Below the pieces are notes generated by a model. It was not told the DNA's origin. It worked only from the letters and a program-made list of their open reading frames with translations, and searched no databases. The translations under genes and the position numbers were made by a program. 64,000 nt of DNA. Source: Actinoplanes oryzae. GTDB taxonomy: Bacteria; Actinomycetota; Actinomycetes; Mycobacteriales; Micromonosporaceae. The DNA is taken from assembly GCF_030757795.1 (NCBI RefSeq), contig NZ_JAUQWH010000016.1, forward strand, positions 1 through 64,000. The letters are read 5' to 3'. Position 1 is the first letter of the stretch. The number at the start of each line of letters is the position of its first letter. This document shows, one piece after another, positions 32,309-42,378 of the stretch.

Positions 32309-33256
32309 ATGACCGATACCGCGGACCGTGACGAGCCCGAGTACGAGCGCGACCTGCTGCTGCAACTGACCCGCCGCTGGGGCAGGAAGGTGGCCGTCAA
32401 GAAGGACGAGCTCGACCTGGACGGGCACTTCGACGAGCGGTTGCCCGACTTCCCCGAGCACCTCGTGCCGGTGCTGAGCCTGCCGGGGGCCGACCGGCTC
32501 GACCGGGACGCCCGCGACCGGATCCTCTCCGCGGCCTGGATCGCCTACAACGCCAAGACCGCGGCCATCGAGGACGAGATCATCCTGCCCGCCTGCCGGC
32601 TGATGCTCCAGGAGCGGATCCCCGTGCGCCGCGACGACATCGCCGTGGCGGCCCTGCACCAGACCATCATCGACGAGCACTACCACATCCTGATGTGCCA
32701 CAACGCCGTCGGCGTCACCCGCCGCCGCCGCGACCTGGGCGACGTGCGGTTCGCGCCGGACATCTGGTCGGTGGTCCGGGGGCGGAGCGCGGCTCGCGCC
32801 GGGCTGTCCGGCTTCGACCGCGACATCGTCGACATCGCGTTCTCGCTGGCCGCCGAGACGACGATCAGCGGGTTCCTCTCGACGCTGTCCACCGCCCGCA
32901 CCATCCAGCCGATGAATCGGATCACCACCGACCTGCACCGGCGCGACGAGAGCGGGCACGCGGTGGTCTTCCGGGAGCTGTGCGGCTCGCTCTACCGCAG
33001 CCTGGACCCGGCCCAGCAGGAGATGTTCCGCGACGCGCTGGTCAGCGGCCTGGCTGCGTTCCGCGCCGCCGACCTGGACTCGTGGGTGGCGGTGGCGGCC
33101 CAGGGGGGCTTCGAGATCGGCGCCGACCAGCTGCGCGACTGGGCCGCGACCCGGCCCGCCCCGGCGCGCGACACCGGGCCGCTGCAACTGCTCCTCGGCG
33201 ACCTGGGCATCAGCCCGGACCTCGTCGAGACCGTCCCCGTCCACCGGGCCGGCTGA
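32309..33256 (+). CDS. AurF-type p-aminobenzoate N-oxygenase
   Basis: A 315-residue diiron oxygenase of the AurF family, which oxidises the amino group of PABA to hydroxylamine, nitroso or nitro. Expected metal ligands are all present in order: Glu in AAIEDEIILP (~90), Glu-x-x-His in IDEHYHILM (~120), Glu in LAAETTISGF (~178), and His-x3-Glu-x2-His in LHRRDESGHAVVF (~207-215). It follows pabC by 13 bp. With the NAT-type enzyme it would yield an N-acetoxy-arylamine. Full oxidation to a nitro group is the competing possibility. Confidence 0.92.
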   Translation: MTDTADRDEPEYERDLLLQLTRRWGRKVAVKKDELDLDGHFDERLPDFPEHLVPVLSLPGADRLDRDARDRILSAAWIAYNAKTAAIEDEIILPACRLMLQERIPVRRDDIAVAALHQTIIDEHYHILMCHNAVGVTRRRRDLGDVRFAPDIWSVVRGRSAARAGLSGFDRDIVDIAFSLAAETTISGFLSTLSTARTIQPMNRITTDLHRRDESGHAVVFRELCGSLYRSLDPAQQEMFRDALVSGLAAFRAADLDSWVAVAAQGGFEIGADQLRDWAATRPAPARDTGPLQLLLGDLGISPDLVETVPVHRAG

Positions 33257-33279
33257 GGCCGGCGGCGAGCGGAGCAACG

Positions 33280-34524
33280 GTGGGTCAGATGAGCAACGAC
33301 ACTGCTGAAGAGCAGCACAACGCCGCCCCGGCAGCCGGCGAGGCCGGCCCGGACTGGCGCACCCTCGTCGCCCACCAGCGGCCGGAATGGCCCGACCCGG
33401 CGGAGGTCGGCGCGGTGGTGGCCCGCCTGGCGGGTGCCCCGGCGCTGGTGACCCCGCGCGAATGCGACACCCTCACGGAACGGCTGGCCCAGGTGGCCGA
33501 AGGCGAGTCCTTCCTCCTGCAGGGCGGCGACTGCGCCGAGCTCTTCGCCGGCGCCACGGCCCCGGCGGTGCACGGCAAGCTGCGCGTCTTGAGGCAGATG
33601 GCCGCGGCCCTCACCGGCGCGTCGGCGCTGCCCGTGGTCACGGTGGGGCGGATGGCCGGGCAGTACGCCAAGCCCCGGTCCCACCCGACCGAGGCCCGCG
33701 ACGGGCGCGAACTACCGGTGTACCGCGGCGACGCGGTCAACGGGCTCGGCTTCAGCGACGCCGAGCGGCGGCCGGACCCGGAGCGGCTGCACCGCGCCTA
33801 CCAGGCGTCGCGGGACACGCTGGCGCTCATGCGTGCCTTCGCGCCCGGCGTCTTCACCAGCCACGAGGGACTGCTGCTCGACTACGAGGACGCGTTGACC
33901 CGCCGTGACCCGGAGACCGGCCGGCGCTACGCGGGAAGCGGCCACCTGCTGTGGATCGGCGACCGCACCCGGCAGCTCGACGGTGCCCACGTCGCCTGGT
34001 TCGCGACCGTCGCGAACCCGATCGCGGTGAAACTGGGCCCGGCCACCACGCCCGAGCAGGCGCTCGCGCTGATCGACCGGCTCAACCCCGGCCACCGGCC
34101 CGGCCGGTTGACGTTCGTCGTGCGGATGGGCGCCGAGCGCGTACGAGACCTGCTGCCCGAACTCGTGGAGAAGGTCACCGCGTCCGGCGCACCCGTGGTG
34201 TGGGTGTGCGATCCGATGCACGGCAACACCATCGAGGCGCCCAGCCGGCACAAGACCCGTCGCTTCGACGACATCGTGGCCGAGGTCGCCGGCTTCTTCG
34301 CGGTGCACGCCGCGCTCGGTACCCACGCCGGCGGCCTGCACGTGGAGCTGACCGGCGACGACGTCACCGAGTGCGTCGGCGGCAGCATCGGGCTGACCTT
34401 CGACGACCTGCCCCGCCGATACGAATCGGCGTGCGACCCGCGGCTCAACGGCAGCCAGGCGATCGACCTGGCCGCACAGCTCGCCGAGATCCTCACCCCC
34501 GCCCGCACCTGGAGTAGCCGATGA
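33280..34524 (+). CDS. Class II DAHP synthase
   Basis: A 414-residue type II 3-deoxy-D-arabino-heptulosonate 7-phosphate synthase, the plant/mycobacterial class. It condenses phosphoenolpyruvate with erythrose 4-phosphate, the first shikimate step. Family motifs are [44 protein letters not shown] and VCDPMHGNT. It is shorter than housekeeping type II enzymes of about 460 residues, as secondary-metabolism copies often are. The GTG at 33280 has GGAG at 5 bp; ATG 33289 is the alternative. It raises chorismate flux for PABA. Confidence 0.92.
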   Translation: MGQMSNDTAEEQHNAAPAAGEAGPDWRTLVAHQRPEWPDPAEVGAVVARLAGAPALVTPRECDTLTERLAQVAEGESFLLQGGDCAELFAGATAPAVHGKLRVLRQMAAALTGASALPVVTVGRMAGQYAKPRSHPTEARDGRELPVYRGDAVNGLGFSDAERRPDPERLHRAYQASRDTLALMRAFAPGVFTSHEGLLLDYEDALTRRDPETGRRYAGSGHLLWIGDRTRQLDGAHVAWFATVANPIAVKLGPATTPEQALALIDRLNPGHRPGRLTFVVRMGAERVRDLLPELVEKVTASGAPVVWVCDPMHGNTIEAPSRHKTRRFDDIVAEVAGFFAVHAALGTHAGGLHVELTGDDVTECVGGSIGLTFDDLPRRYESACDPRLNGSQAIDLAAQLAEILTPARTWSSR

Positions 34525-35714
34525 CCTCCCGCCTGTTCACCTCCGAGTCGGTCACCGAGGGCCACCCGGACAAGATCGCCGACCAGATCAGCGACGGTGT
34601 CCTCGACGCGCTGCTGGCCCGGGACCCGCGCAGCCGGGTTGCGGTCGAGACCCTGATCACGACCGGCCAGGTGCACCTGGCCGGCGAGGTCACGACCCAG
34701 GCGTACGCCGACATCCCCGCCATCGTGCGCGAGACGATCCTGGGCATCGGCTACGACTCGTCGGCGAAGGGCTTCGACGGCGCGAGCTGCGGGGTGAGCG
34801 TGTCGATCGGCGCACAGTCGCCCGACATCGCCCAGGGCGTGGACACCGCGATCGAGCTGCGTTCCGGCGACAGCGAGCAGGTGCTCGACGCGCAGGGCGC
34901 CGGCGACCAGGGCATGATGTTCGGCTTCGCCTGCTCCGAGACGCCCGAGCTGATGCCGTTGCCGATCGCCCTGGCCCACCGCCTCGCGCGGCGCCTGTCG
35001 GCGGTGCGCAAGGACGGGACGGTTCCCTACCTGCGCCCGGACGGCAAGACCCAGGTCACCGTCGAGTACGACGGCCTGCGGCCGGTGCGTCTCGACACTG
35101 TTGTCGTGTCGAGCCAGCACGCGCCCGGCATCTCGCTGGAGTCGCTGCTGACCCCGGACATCCGGGAGCACGTCGTGGGTCCCGAGCTGGCCGGGCTGGG
35201 GCTGGCGACCGACGGCTACCGGCTGCTGGTGAACCCGACGGGGCGCTTCGAGATCGGCGGCCCGATGGGCGACGCGGGCCTGACGGGGCGCAAGATCATC
35301 GTGGACACGTACGGCGGGTACGCGCGCCACGGCGGCGGTGCGTTCTCCGGTAAGGACCCGTCGAAGGTGGACCGGTCGGCCGCGTACGCGATGCGCTGGG
35401 TTGCCAAGAACGTCGTCGCCGCGGGGCTGGCCGAGCGCTGCGAGGCTCAGGTCGCGTACGCGATCGGCAAGGCCAATCCGGTGTCGCTGTTCATCGAGAC
35501 GTTCGGCACCGAGAACGTGCCCGTGGCGCGGATCGCAAGGGCGGTGGGCGAGGTCTTCGACCTGCGTCCGGCCGCCATCATCCGGGACCTGGACCTGCTG
35601 CGGCCGATCTACCAGCAGACCGCCGCGTACGGGCATTTCGGCCGTGAGCTGCCGGAGCTGCGCTGGGAGAGCACCGAGCGAGCGGCCGACCTCAAGAGCG
35701 CGGCCACGGCCTGA
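34521..35714 (+). CDS. metK: S-adenosylmethionine synthetase
   Basis: A 397-residue MetK that makes SAM from methionine and ATP. Diagnostic motifs are [24 protein letters not shown] and [19 protein letters not shown], all intact and full length. Its ATG overlaps the DAHP synthase stop by 4 bp, so it belongs to the biosynthetic operon rather than being the housekeeping copy. It presumably feeds the methyltransferase at 25509. Confidence 0.94.
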   Translation: MTSRLFTSESVTEGHPDKIADQISDGVLDALLARDPRSRVAVETLITTGQVHLAGEVTTQAYADIPAIVRETILGIGYDSSAKGFDGASCGVSVSIGAQSPDIAQGVDTAIELRSGDSEQVLDAQGAGDQGMMFGFACSETPELMPLPIALAHRLARRLSAVRKDGTVPYLRPDGKTQVTVEYDGLRPVRLDTVVVSSQHAPGISLESLLTPDIREHVVGPELAGLGLATDGYRLLVNPTGRFEIGGPMGDAGLTGRKIIVDTYGGYARHGGGAFSGKDPSKVDRSAAYAMRWVAKNVVAAGLAERCEAQVAYAIGKANPVSLFIETFGTENVPVARIARAVGEVFDLRPAAIIRDLDLLRPIYQQTAAYGHFGRELPELRWESTERAADLKSAATA

Positions 35715-35767
35715 CATGGGCGGCGTCCACGTGGCCGGTGCCATCGCCGCCGATCCGCTCATGGCCT

Positions 35768-35802
35768 CGGCGGTTCCGCACCGGACCGTCCCGGAACCGC
35801 CG
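35768..35802 (+). terminator. 11-bp hairpin between metK and the mevalonate operon
   Basis: CGGCGGTTCCG, a 13-nt loop, and CGGAACCGCCG, perfectly complementary, 53 bp after metK. It is likely a terminator or attenuator dividing the aromatic/tailoring genes from the mevalonate genes, which may then have their own promoter in 35803-35899. Confidence 0.6.
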
Positions 35803-35899
35803 GCCCGCCCTGCCCGAAACGGTGCCCGCGCCCGTGATTGCGAGGATACGAGATGCCCGAATGTCGAAGTGGCCGGCGCGGCGAGCGGCGGGACTCGTG

Positions 35900-36922
35900 A
35901 TGCAACCCGCTGACCTGCTCCCAGCCGCCGGTCGTGGCAACTCGCCGGCGAACCCCGGCGTCGGCCGCGCCCACGGCAAGGCCATCCTGCTCGGCGAGCA
36001 TGCCGTCGTGTACGGCGCCCCGGCCCTGGTCGTCCCGATCCCGCAGCTGACCGCGACCGCCACGGCGACCCGCCGGCCCGGCACCGGCGCGGACTCCGGC
36101 CGGATCACGTTCGCGATGGTGGGACCGGGCTCGGCCGCGGTGACCCCGCTGGCCACCGACGGGCTGCGGCACCTGGTGACGGAGTTCGAGAAGCTGGCCG
36201 GGCTGCCCGGCCCGCTGCACACCGAGGTCGTCATCGAGTCCTCCATCCCGCAGGGCCGCGGCCTGGGCTCCAGCGCCGCGTGCGCCCGGGCGGCGGCGCT
36301 CGCGCTCGCGGACGCCTGCGGTCACCGCATCCGTCCCTCCGACGTGTACGACCTCGTGCAGTCCTCGGAGATGGTTGCCCACGGGCGGGCGAGCGGCATC
36401 GACGCCGTGGCCACCGGCGCCACCGGAGCTCTGATGTTCCGGTCCGGCACCGCCCAGGAGTTGCCGGAGGGCGCGGCCGAGCATCCGGACGCGGCCTTCG
36501 TCATCGCGGACAGCGGCATCGGCGGCAGCACCAAGGCCGCCGTGGAGCTGTTGGCCGGCCGGTTCGACCACGAACCGGCGTTGCGTGAGGACTTCGTGAC
36601 CGGCGTGACGGACCTGATGACCGCGGCCGTGCACGAGCTCGTCCACGGCGACCTGGCCGGCTTCGGCAGCCGGCTGACCGAGAATCACCGGCTGCTGCGC
36701 GAGATCGGCATCAGCACCGCCCGGATCGACGCGCTGGTCGAGGCCGCCCTCGCCGCCGGGGCCCTGGGCGCCAAGATCACCGGCGGCGGGCTGGGCGGCT
36801 GCCTGATCGCGCTCGCCGCCGACGCCGCCGGGGCCGCAGCCGTCGGCCGGGCCCTGCGCGCGGCCGGCGCCGTCACCACCTGGGTCGTGCCGATGACGAG
36901 GGCCGCGGGCCATGACGACTGA
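35900..36922 (+). CDS. mvaK1: Mevalonate kinase
   Basis: A 340-residue GHMP kinase phosphorylating mevalonate. Motif 1 is GKAILLGEHAVVYG (~residue 30), the ATP loop IPQGRGLGSSAACARA (~125) and motif 3 KITGGGLGGC (~295). Length matches the Streptomyces CL190 enzyme (~345). The frame stays open upstream. ATG 35900 with GGGA 7 bp before it is preferred; ATG 35861 is possible. First gene of the mevalonate operon, overlapping the next by 11 bp. Confidence 0.93.
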   Translation: MQPADLLPAAGRGNSPANPGVGRAHGKAILLGEHAVVYGAPALVVPIPQLTATATATRRPGTGADSGRITFAMVGPGSAAVTPLATDGLRHLVTEFEKLAGLPGPLHTEVVIESSIPQGRGLGSSAACARAAALALADACGHRIRPSDVYDLVQSSEMVAHGRASGIDAVATGATGALMFRSGTAQELPEGAAEHPDAAFVIADSGIGGSTKAAVELLAGRFDHEPALREDFVTGVTDLMTAAVHELVHGDLAGFGSRLTENHRLLREIGISTARIDALVEAALAAGALGAKITGGGLGGCLIALAADAAGAAAVGRALRAAGAVTTWVVPMTRAAGHDD

Positions 36923-37910
36923 CGCCGCGACCGCGGTCGCCCACCCCAACATCGCGTTGATCAAATACTGGGGCAAGCGCGACGAGGAGTGGATGATCCC
37001 GGCCGTCGACAGCCTGTCGCTGACCCTCGACGTGTTCCCGACCACCACCACCGTCCGGCTGGCGCCCGCCGGGCAGCCGGACCGTGTCCTGCTCGACGGC
37101 CGGCCCGCCGAGGGCGAGATCGAGAAGCGCGTGCTCGTCTTCCTCGACATGCTGCGCGCGCGGACCGGCCGCCGGGAGGCCGCCGTCGTCGACACCCGCA
37201 ACACGGTGCCCACCGGCGCGGGCCTGGCCTCGTCGGCGAGCGGGTTCGCCGCGCTGGCGGCGGCCGGTGCGGCCGCCTTCGGCCTGGACGCCGGCCCGGC
37301 CGCCCTGTCGCGGCTGGCCCGGCGCGGTTCCGTGTCGGCGGCCCGGTCCATCTTCGGCGGCTGGGCGATCTGCCACGCGGGCAGCGGCAGCGGCGCCGAG
37401 GCGGACCTGGGGTCGTTCGCCGAGCCGATCGCCGCCCCGGACTTCGACCCCGCCCTGGTGATCGTGGTGCTGAACGCGGGCCCCAAGGCCGTCTCCAGCC
37501 GGGCCGGCATGCGGCGCACCACCGAGACGTCGCCGCTCTACCGCGCCTGGGCGGACGCCGGCCGGGCCGACCTGGCCGAGATGCGGACCGCGCTGGCCCG
37601 CGCCGATCTGGACCAGGTGGGGGAGATCGCGGAGCGCAACGCCCTCGGGATGCACGCGACGATGCTGGCCGCGCGGCCGGCGGTGCGCTATCTGTCCGCG
37701 GCCACGCTGACCGTGCTCGACGCCGTCCTGGCCTTGCGCGCGGCCGGGACCTCCGCCTACGCCACGATGGACGCCGGGCCCAACGTCAAAATCCTCTGTT
37801 CCCGTACGGACGCCGCGCTGGTCGCGGACGAGATGCGTGCCGCCGCGCCGGGGTGCCGGGTGCTCACCGCTCATCGGGGGCCGGGAGTGCGCCTGGAGGC
37901 CGTGCGGTGA
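36912..37910 (+). CDS. mvaD: Diphosphomevalonate decarboxylase
   Basis: A 332-residue GHMP-family decarboxylase converting mevalonate 5-diphosphate to isopentenyl diphosphate with ATP. Motifs: NIALIKYWGKRD at the N terminus, PTGAGLASSASGFAAL (~110), GSVSAARSIFGGW and MDAGPNVK (~285). Overlaps mevalonate kinase by 11 bp and phosphomevalonate kinase by 4 bp. The gene order kinase, decarboxylase, phosphokinase equals that of the Streptomyces CL190 mevalonate cluster. Confidence 0.95.
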   Translation: MTTDAATAVAHPNIALIKYWGKRDEEWMIPAVDSLSLTLDVFPTTTTVRLAPAGQPDRVLLDGRPAEGEIEKRVLVFLDMLRARTGRREAAVVDTRNTVPTGAGLASSASGFAALAAAGAAAFGLDAGPAALSRLARRGSVSAARSIFGGWAICHAGSGSGAEADLGSFAEPIAAPDFDPALVIVVLNAGPKAVSSRAGMRRTTETSPLYRAWADAGRADLAEMRTALARADLDQVGEIAERNALGMHATMLAARPAVRYLSAATLTVLDAVLALRAAGTSAYATMDAGPNVKILCSRTDAALVADEMRAAAPGCRVLTAHRGPGVRLEAVR

Positions 37911-39061
37911 GCCGCCGGGAGACCGCCCCCTGGTCCGGCGCCGTGCCCGTCCCGGGCACCGAGCCTCGCCCCAGGGCCGTACGCCACTCGGCGCCGGGCA
38001 AGCTTTTCATCGCCGGCGAATACGCGGTGCTGGAGCCCGGGCATCCGGCGCTGCTCATCGCGGTCGACCGGCACGTCCACGCCGAGGTGTCGGGCCTGCC
38101 CGGCGGGTCCCCGCTTGCCCGCGCCGACGTGGTGATCCGGTCCGACCTGTACGCCGGCGAGGTGCGGTGGCGGCGCGGGGACGAGGCGCCGGCCGGGCTG
38201 GGCCACGTGGTGTCCGCGATCGCCGTCGTCGACGAACTGCTCGCCGCTGGCGGCCTGCCCAGCCCCCCGATCCACGTCACGATCGAGAGCGACCTGCACC
38301 GCGGCGGCACCAAGATCGGTCTCGGGTCGAGCGGCGCGGTCACCGTGGCCGTGGTGTCCGCCGTTGCCGCGTACGCCGGGCTCGCACTCTCGCCGGAAGA
38401 ACGCTTCCGGCTGGCGTTGGTCGCGACCGCCCGGCACAGCACCCGTGCGTCCGGCGGTGACCTCGCCGCGAGCGTCTGGGGCGGCTGGATCGCCTACCGG
38501 GCCCCGGATCGCGCCGCCGTCCTGGACCTCGTGGAGCGCAGCGGCATCGCGGTGGCGCTGCGCGTCCCCTGGCCGGGCTTCGGTGTGCGCCGGCTGCCGC
38601 CGCCGCGCGGGCTCGAGCTGGCGGTCGGCTGGACCGGGGAACCGGCCAGCACCGGGTCGCTGGCCGGCCGGCTGGGTGCGGGGGAGTGGTCCGGCAGTGC
38701 CTCACACCGCACCTTCGTGGCGCGCAGCGACGCATGCGTGCACGCCGCGGTGCGCGCCCTGGAACGGGGTGCGGGCCGGGAGCTGATGCACCAGGTACGT
38801 GTGGCCAGGCTGCTGCTGGCGAACCTGGACGCGGAGGTGCAGCTCGGCATCTTCACCGCCCGGTTGACCGCGCTGTGCGAGGCGGCCGAGGCGGTCGGGG
38901 GCGCCGCGAAGCCGTCCGGCGCCGGGGGTGGCGACTGCGGGCTCGCGTTCCTGGACGCCGCTGCGCACGGCGACGTGTCGCAGCTGCGGAAGGAATGGGC
39001 CGCCGCCGGGGTGCTTCCCCTGCCGATCCGTGTCGAGCCGATGAACGGGAGCGAGCAATGA
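37907..39061 (+). CDS. mvaK2: Phosphomevalonate kinase
   Basis: A 384-residue GHMP kinase that phosphorylates 5-phosphomevalonate. Visible motifs are SAPGKLFIAGEYAVLEPGHP (~29-48), the ATP loop TKIGLGSSGAVTVAVV (~138) and the C-terminal PSGAGGGDCGLAFLD. The GTG start overlaps the decarboxylase stop (GTGA), and its own stop overlaps the isomerase start by 4 bp. The N-terminal ~25 residues before the first motif are low-complexity. Confidence 0.94.
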   Translation: MSRRETAPWSGAVPVPGTEPRPRAVRHSAPGKLFIAGEYAVLEPGHPALLIAVDRHVHAEVSGLPGGSPLARADVVIRSDLYAGEVRWRRGDEAPAGLGHVVSAIAVVDELLAAGGLPSPPIHVTIESDLHRGGTKIGLGSSGAVTVAVVSAVAAYAGLALSPEERFRLALVATARHSTRASGGDLAASVWGGWIAYRAPDRAAVLDLVERSGIAVALRVPWPGFGVRRLPPPRGLELAVGWTGEPASTGSLAGRLGAGEWSGSASHRTFVARSDACVHAAVRALERGAGRELMHQVRVARLLLANLDAEVQLGIFTARLTALCEAAEAVGGAAKPSGAGGGDCGLAFLDAAAHGDVSQLRKEWAAAGVLPLPIRVEPMNGSEQ

Positions 39062-40140
39062 TCGCCAACCGCAAAGACGACCACGTCCGATTCGCCCACG
39101 AGCAGCAACGTCACCTCGTCGGGCACAACCAGTTCGACGACGTGCGGTTCGTGCACCACGCGCTGGCCGGCATCGACCGGTCCGAGGTGTCGCTGACCAC
39201 CAGGTTCGGCGGCATGGAGTGGCCGGTCCCGGTCTACATCAACGCGATGACCGGCGGCAGCGTCAAGACCGGACTCATCAACCGCGACCTCGCGATCGCG
39301 GCCCGGGAGACCGGCGTGCCGATCGCGACCGGCTCGATGAGCGCCTACTTCGCCGACGGGTCCACGGCAGACACGTTCCGGGTGATGCGCAAGGAGAACC
39401 CGGACGGCTTCATCATGGCCAACGTCAACGCGAACGCCACCGTCGACAAGGCGTGCCGGGCGATCGACCTGCTGGAAGCCAATGCGCTGCAGATTCACCT
39501 GAACGCCGTGCAGGAGACCGTGATGCCCGAGGGGGACCGGTCGTTCTCCGCCTGGGGCCCGGCGATCGAGAAGATCGTGGCCGGCGTGGAGGTGCCGGTG
39601 ATCGTCAAGGAGGTCGGCTTCGGGCTCAGCCGCGAGACCGTGCTGCGGCTACGGGACATGGGGGTGCGGGTCGCGGACGTCGGCGGCAACGGCGGCACCG
39701 ACTTCGCCCGCATAGAGAACGACCGGCGCGACCGGGCCGACTACTCGTACCTGCTCGGCTGGGGCCAGTCCGCACCCGCCTGCCTGCTCGACGGCCACGA
39801 CGCCGGCCTGCCGCTGCTGGCCTCCGGCGGCGTGCGCAACCCGCTCGACGTCGTACGCGGGCTGGCCCTGGGCGCCGCCGCGGCCGGTGCCTCGGGGCTG
39901 TTCCTCAAGACAGTGCTCGATTCCGGCGTACCCGGGCTGGTCGCCTTGATCTCGACGTGGCTGGACCAGATCGCGGCACTGATGACCGCGCTCGGCTCCC
40001 GGACCCCGGCCGAGCTGACCCGCTGCGACGTGCTGGTCCAGGGCGGCCTCGGCGCGTTCTGCGTCCAGCGCGACATCGAGACCGGCCGGCTCGCCACCCG
40101 GTCCCGGTCGCACGCCACGAGAGCGATGGGAGATCTGTGA
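39058..40140 (+). CDS. fni: Type 2 isopentenyl-diphosphate isomerase (FMN-dependent)
   Basis: A 360-residue TIM-barrel flavoenzyme interconverting IPP and DMAPP. Type 2 signatures: NRKDDHVRFA at the start, INAMTGGSVKTG (~63), ATGSMSA (~88), LQIHLNAVQE, VIVKEVGFGLS and VADVGGNGGTDF. Type 2 isomerase is the partner normally found in actinobacterial mevalonate clusters. Overlaps its neighbours by 4 bp and 1 bp. Confidence 0.95.
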   Translation: MIANRKDDHVRFAHEQQRHLVGHNQFDDVRFVHHALAGIDRSEVSLTTRFGGMEWPVPVYINAMTGGSVKTGLINRDLAIAARETGVPIATGSMSAYFADGSTADTFRVMRKENPDGFIMANVNANATVDKACRAIDLLEANALQIHLNAVQETVMPEGDRSFSAWGPAIEKIVAGVEVPVIVKEVGFGLSRETVLRLRDMGVRVADVGGNGGTDFARIENDRRDRADYSYLLGWGQSAPACLLDGHDAGLPLLASGGVRNPLDVVRGLALGAAAAGASGLFLKTVLDSGVPGLVALISTWLDQIAALMTALGSRTPAELTRCDVLVQGGLGAFCVQRDIETGRLATRSRSHATRAMGDL

Positions 40141-41201
40141 TGACCGATGCCAGCCTGACCGCCGGCGTACCGATGAAATGGGTCGGGCCGCTGCGCATCT
40201 CCGGCAACGTCACCCACTGCGAGACCGAGGTGCCGCTGGCGACGTACGAGTCGCCGCTGTGGCCCTCGGTGAACCGCGGCGCCCGCATCTCCCGGATGGT
40301 CGAGCGCGGGATCGTCGCGACCCTGGTCAACGAGCGGATGACCCGCTCGGTGTTCGTGCGCGCCACCGACGCGCAGACGGCCTACCTGGCCGCGCTGGAG
40401 ATCGGCGCCCGCATGGACGAGCTGCGGGACATCGTGCGCACGTGCGGGCGGTTCGTGGAGCTGCTCGGCTTCCACCACGAAATCACGGCCGACCTGCTGT
40501 TCCTGCGGTTCGAGTTCTCGACCGGCGACGCGTCCGGGCACAACATGGCGACGCTGGCGGCCGACGCGCTGCTGACCCATCTGCTGCAGACCGTCTCCGG
40601 CATCGCGTACGGATCGATCTCGGCCAACTACTGCACCGACAAGAAGGCCACGGCGGTCAACGGCATCCTCGGCCGGGGCAAGAACGTGGTGACCGAGCTG
40701 CTGGTGCCGCGGGAGATCGTGCACGAGCGACTGCACACCACGGCCGCCGCGATCGCCGAGCTCAACGTGCACAAGAACCTCATCGGCACGCTGCTCGCCG
40801 GCGGCATCCGCTCGGCCAACGCCCACTACGCCAACATGCTGCTCGGCTTCTACCTGGCGACCGGGCAGGACGCGGCCAACATCGTCGAGGGCTCGCAGGG
40901 CGTGACTGTCGCCGAGGACCGCGACGGCGACCTGTACTTCTCGTGCACCCTGCCCAACCTGATCGTCGGCACGGTCGGCAACGGCAAGGGCCTCGGCTTC
41001 GTCGAGGAGAACATGACCCGGCTCGGGTGCCGGGCCGGCCGGGAACCCGGCGAGAACGCGCGCCGCCTCGCGGCCATCTGCGCCGCGACCGTGCTCTGCG
41101 GCGAGCTGTCCCTGCTCGCCGCGCAGACGAACCCGGGCGAGCTCATGCGGGCGCACGTCCGGCTGGAACGCAACCACACCACCGCCATGATCGGAGAGTG
41201 A
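40140..41201 (+). CDS. mvaA: HMG-CoA reductase (class I type)
   Basis: A 353-residue reductase forming mevalonate from HMG-CoA with NADPH. Recognisable blocks include VPLATYESPLWPSVNRGARI, FSTGDASGHNMATLA (the cofactor-binding DAxGxN-type motif), SANYCTDKKATAVN with the catalytic lysine, and SANAHYANMLLGFYLATGQD. It is a soluble class I enzyme of the same length as the CL190 reductase. It starts at ATG 40140, sharing one base with the preceding stop. Confidence 0.95.
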   Translation: MTDASLTAGVPMKWVGPLRISGNVTHCETEVPLATYESPLWPSVNRGARISRMVERGIVATLVNERMTRSVFVRATDAQTAYLAALEIGARMDELRDIVRTCGRFVELLGFHHEITADLLFLRFEFSTGDASGHNMATLAADALLTHLLQTVSGIAYGSISANYCTDKKATAVNGILGRGKNVVTELLVPREIVHERLHTTAAAIAELNVHKNLIGTLLAGGIRSANAHYANMLLGFYLATGQDAANIVEGSQGVTVAEDRDGDLYFSCTLPNLIVGTVGNGKGLGFVEENMTRLGCRAGREPGENARRLAAICAATVLCGELSLLAAQTNPGELMRAHVRLERNHTTAMIGE

Positions 41202-41202
41202 C

Positions 41203-42378
41203 GTGTCCGCAGACCTCACCGCCGGGATCCACGACCTGTCGGTCGCGACCACCCAGTACGTGCTGACTCACGAGACGCTGGCCCGGCAGACCGGCGCCGA
41301 CGTGGCCAAGTACCACAAGGGCATCGGCCAGCAGTCGATGAGCGTGCCCGCCGCGGACGAGGACATCGTCACGATGGCCGCGACGGCCGCCGCCCCGATC
41401 CTGGCCCGGCACGGCAGCGACCGGATCCGCACCATCGTCTTCGCCACGGAGACCGGCATCGACCAGGCCAAGGCGGCCGGCATCTACGTGCACTCGCTGC
41501 TCGGCATGCCCTCGGCCACCCGGGTCGTGGAACTCAAGCAAGCGTGCTACTCCGGCACCGCCGCCCTGCAGTTCGCGCTCGGCCTGGTCCACCGGGACCC
41601 GTCGCGGCAGGTGCTCGTGATCGCCGCCGACTCCTCGAAGTACGAACTGGGCAGCTCGGGCGAGGCCACCCAGGGTGCGGCCGCGGTCGCCATGCTGGTC
41701 GCCGCCGACCCCGCGCTGATCCGCCTCGACAACACGTCCGGGCTGTTCACCGCGGACATCATGGACTTCTGGCGGCCCAACTACCTGACCACCGCGCTGG
41801 TCGACGGGCAGGAGTCCATCTCGGCGTACCTGCAGGCGGTGGAGGGAGCCTGGAAGGACTACACCGAGCAGGGCGGCCGCTCGCTGGCCGACTTCGGTGC
41901 CTTCTGCTACCACCAGCCGTTCACGAAGATGGCGTACAAGGCGCACCGGCACCTGCTGCAGTATCACGGGCACGACGTCGACGAGGCCGACGTCGTCCGG
42001 GCCGTCGGGCGCACCACCGGCTACAACTCGGTGATCGGCAACAGCTACACCGCCTCGATGTATCTGGGCCTGGCCGCGCTGCTCGACGGCTCCGACGAGC
42101 TGACCGGGCAGTCCGTCGGCTTCTTGAGCTACGGCTCCGGCAGCGTCGCCGAGTTCTTCGCCGGCGACGTCGTGCCCGGCTACCGCACGCACCTGCGCAC
42201 CGATCAGCACCGCGCGGCGATCGACCGGCGTGCGGACATCGACTACGCCACATACCGGGCGCTGCATCAGCGGTCCTTCCCCACCGACGGCGGCGACCAC
42301 GCGACGCCGCGCGAGACCACCGGGCCGTACCGGCTGGCGGGCCTGTCCGGCCACAAGCGGATCTACGAGCCGCGCTGA
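41203..42378 (+). CDS. mvaS: HMG-CoA synthase
   Basis: A 391-residue thiolase-fold enzyme condensing acetyl-CoA with acetoacetyl-CoA. The catalytic glutamate (FATETGID ~87), cysteine (LKQACYSGTAAL ~114) and histidine (FCYHQPFTKM ~237) are all in place. GTG start 1 bp after the reductase gene. Acetoacetyl-CoA would come from the enzyme encoded next. Confidence 0.95.
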   Translation: MSADLTAGIHDLSVATTQYVLTHETLARQTGADVAKYHKGIGQQSMSVPAADEDIVTMAATAAAPILARHGSDRIRTIVFATETGIDQAKAAGIYVHSLLGMPSATRVVELKQACYSGTAALQFALGLVHRDPSRQVLVIAADSSKYELGSSGEATQGAAAVAMLVAADPALIRLDNTSGLFTADIMDFWRPNYLTTALVDGQESISAYLQAVEGAWKDYTEQGGRSLADFGAFCYHQPFTKMAYKAHRHLLQYHGHDVDEADVVRAVGRTTGYNSVIGNSYTASMYLGLAALLDGSDELTGQSVGFLSYGSGSVAEFFAGDVVPGYRTHLRTDQHRAAIDRRADIDYATYRALHQRSFPTDGGDHATPRETTGPYRLAGLSGHKRIYEPR

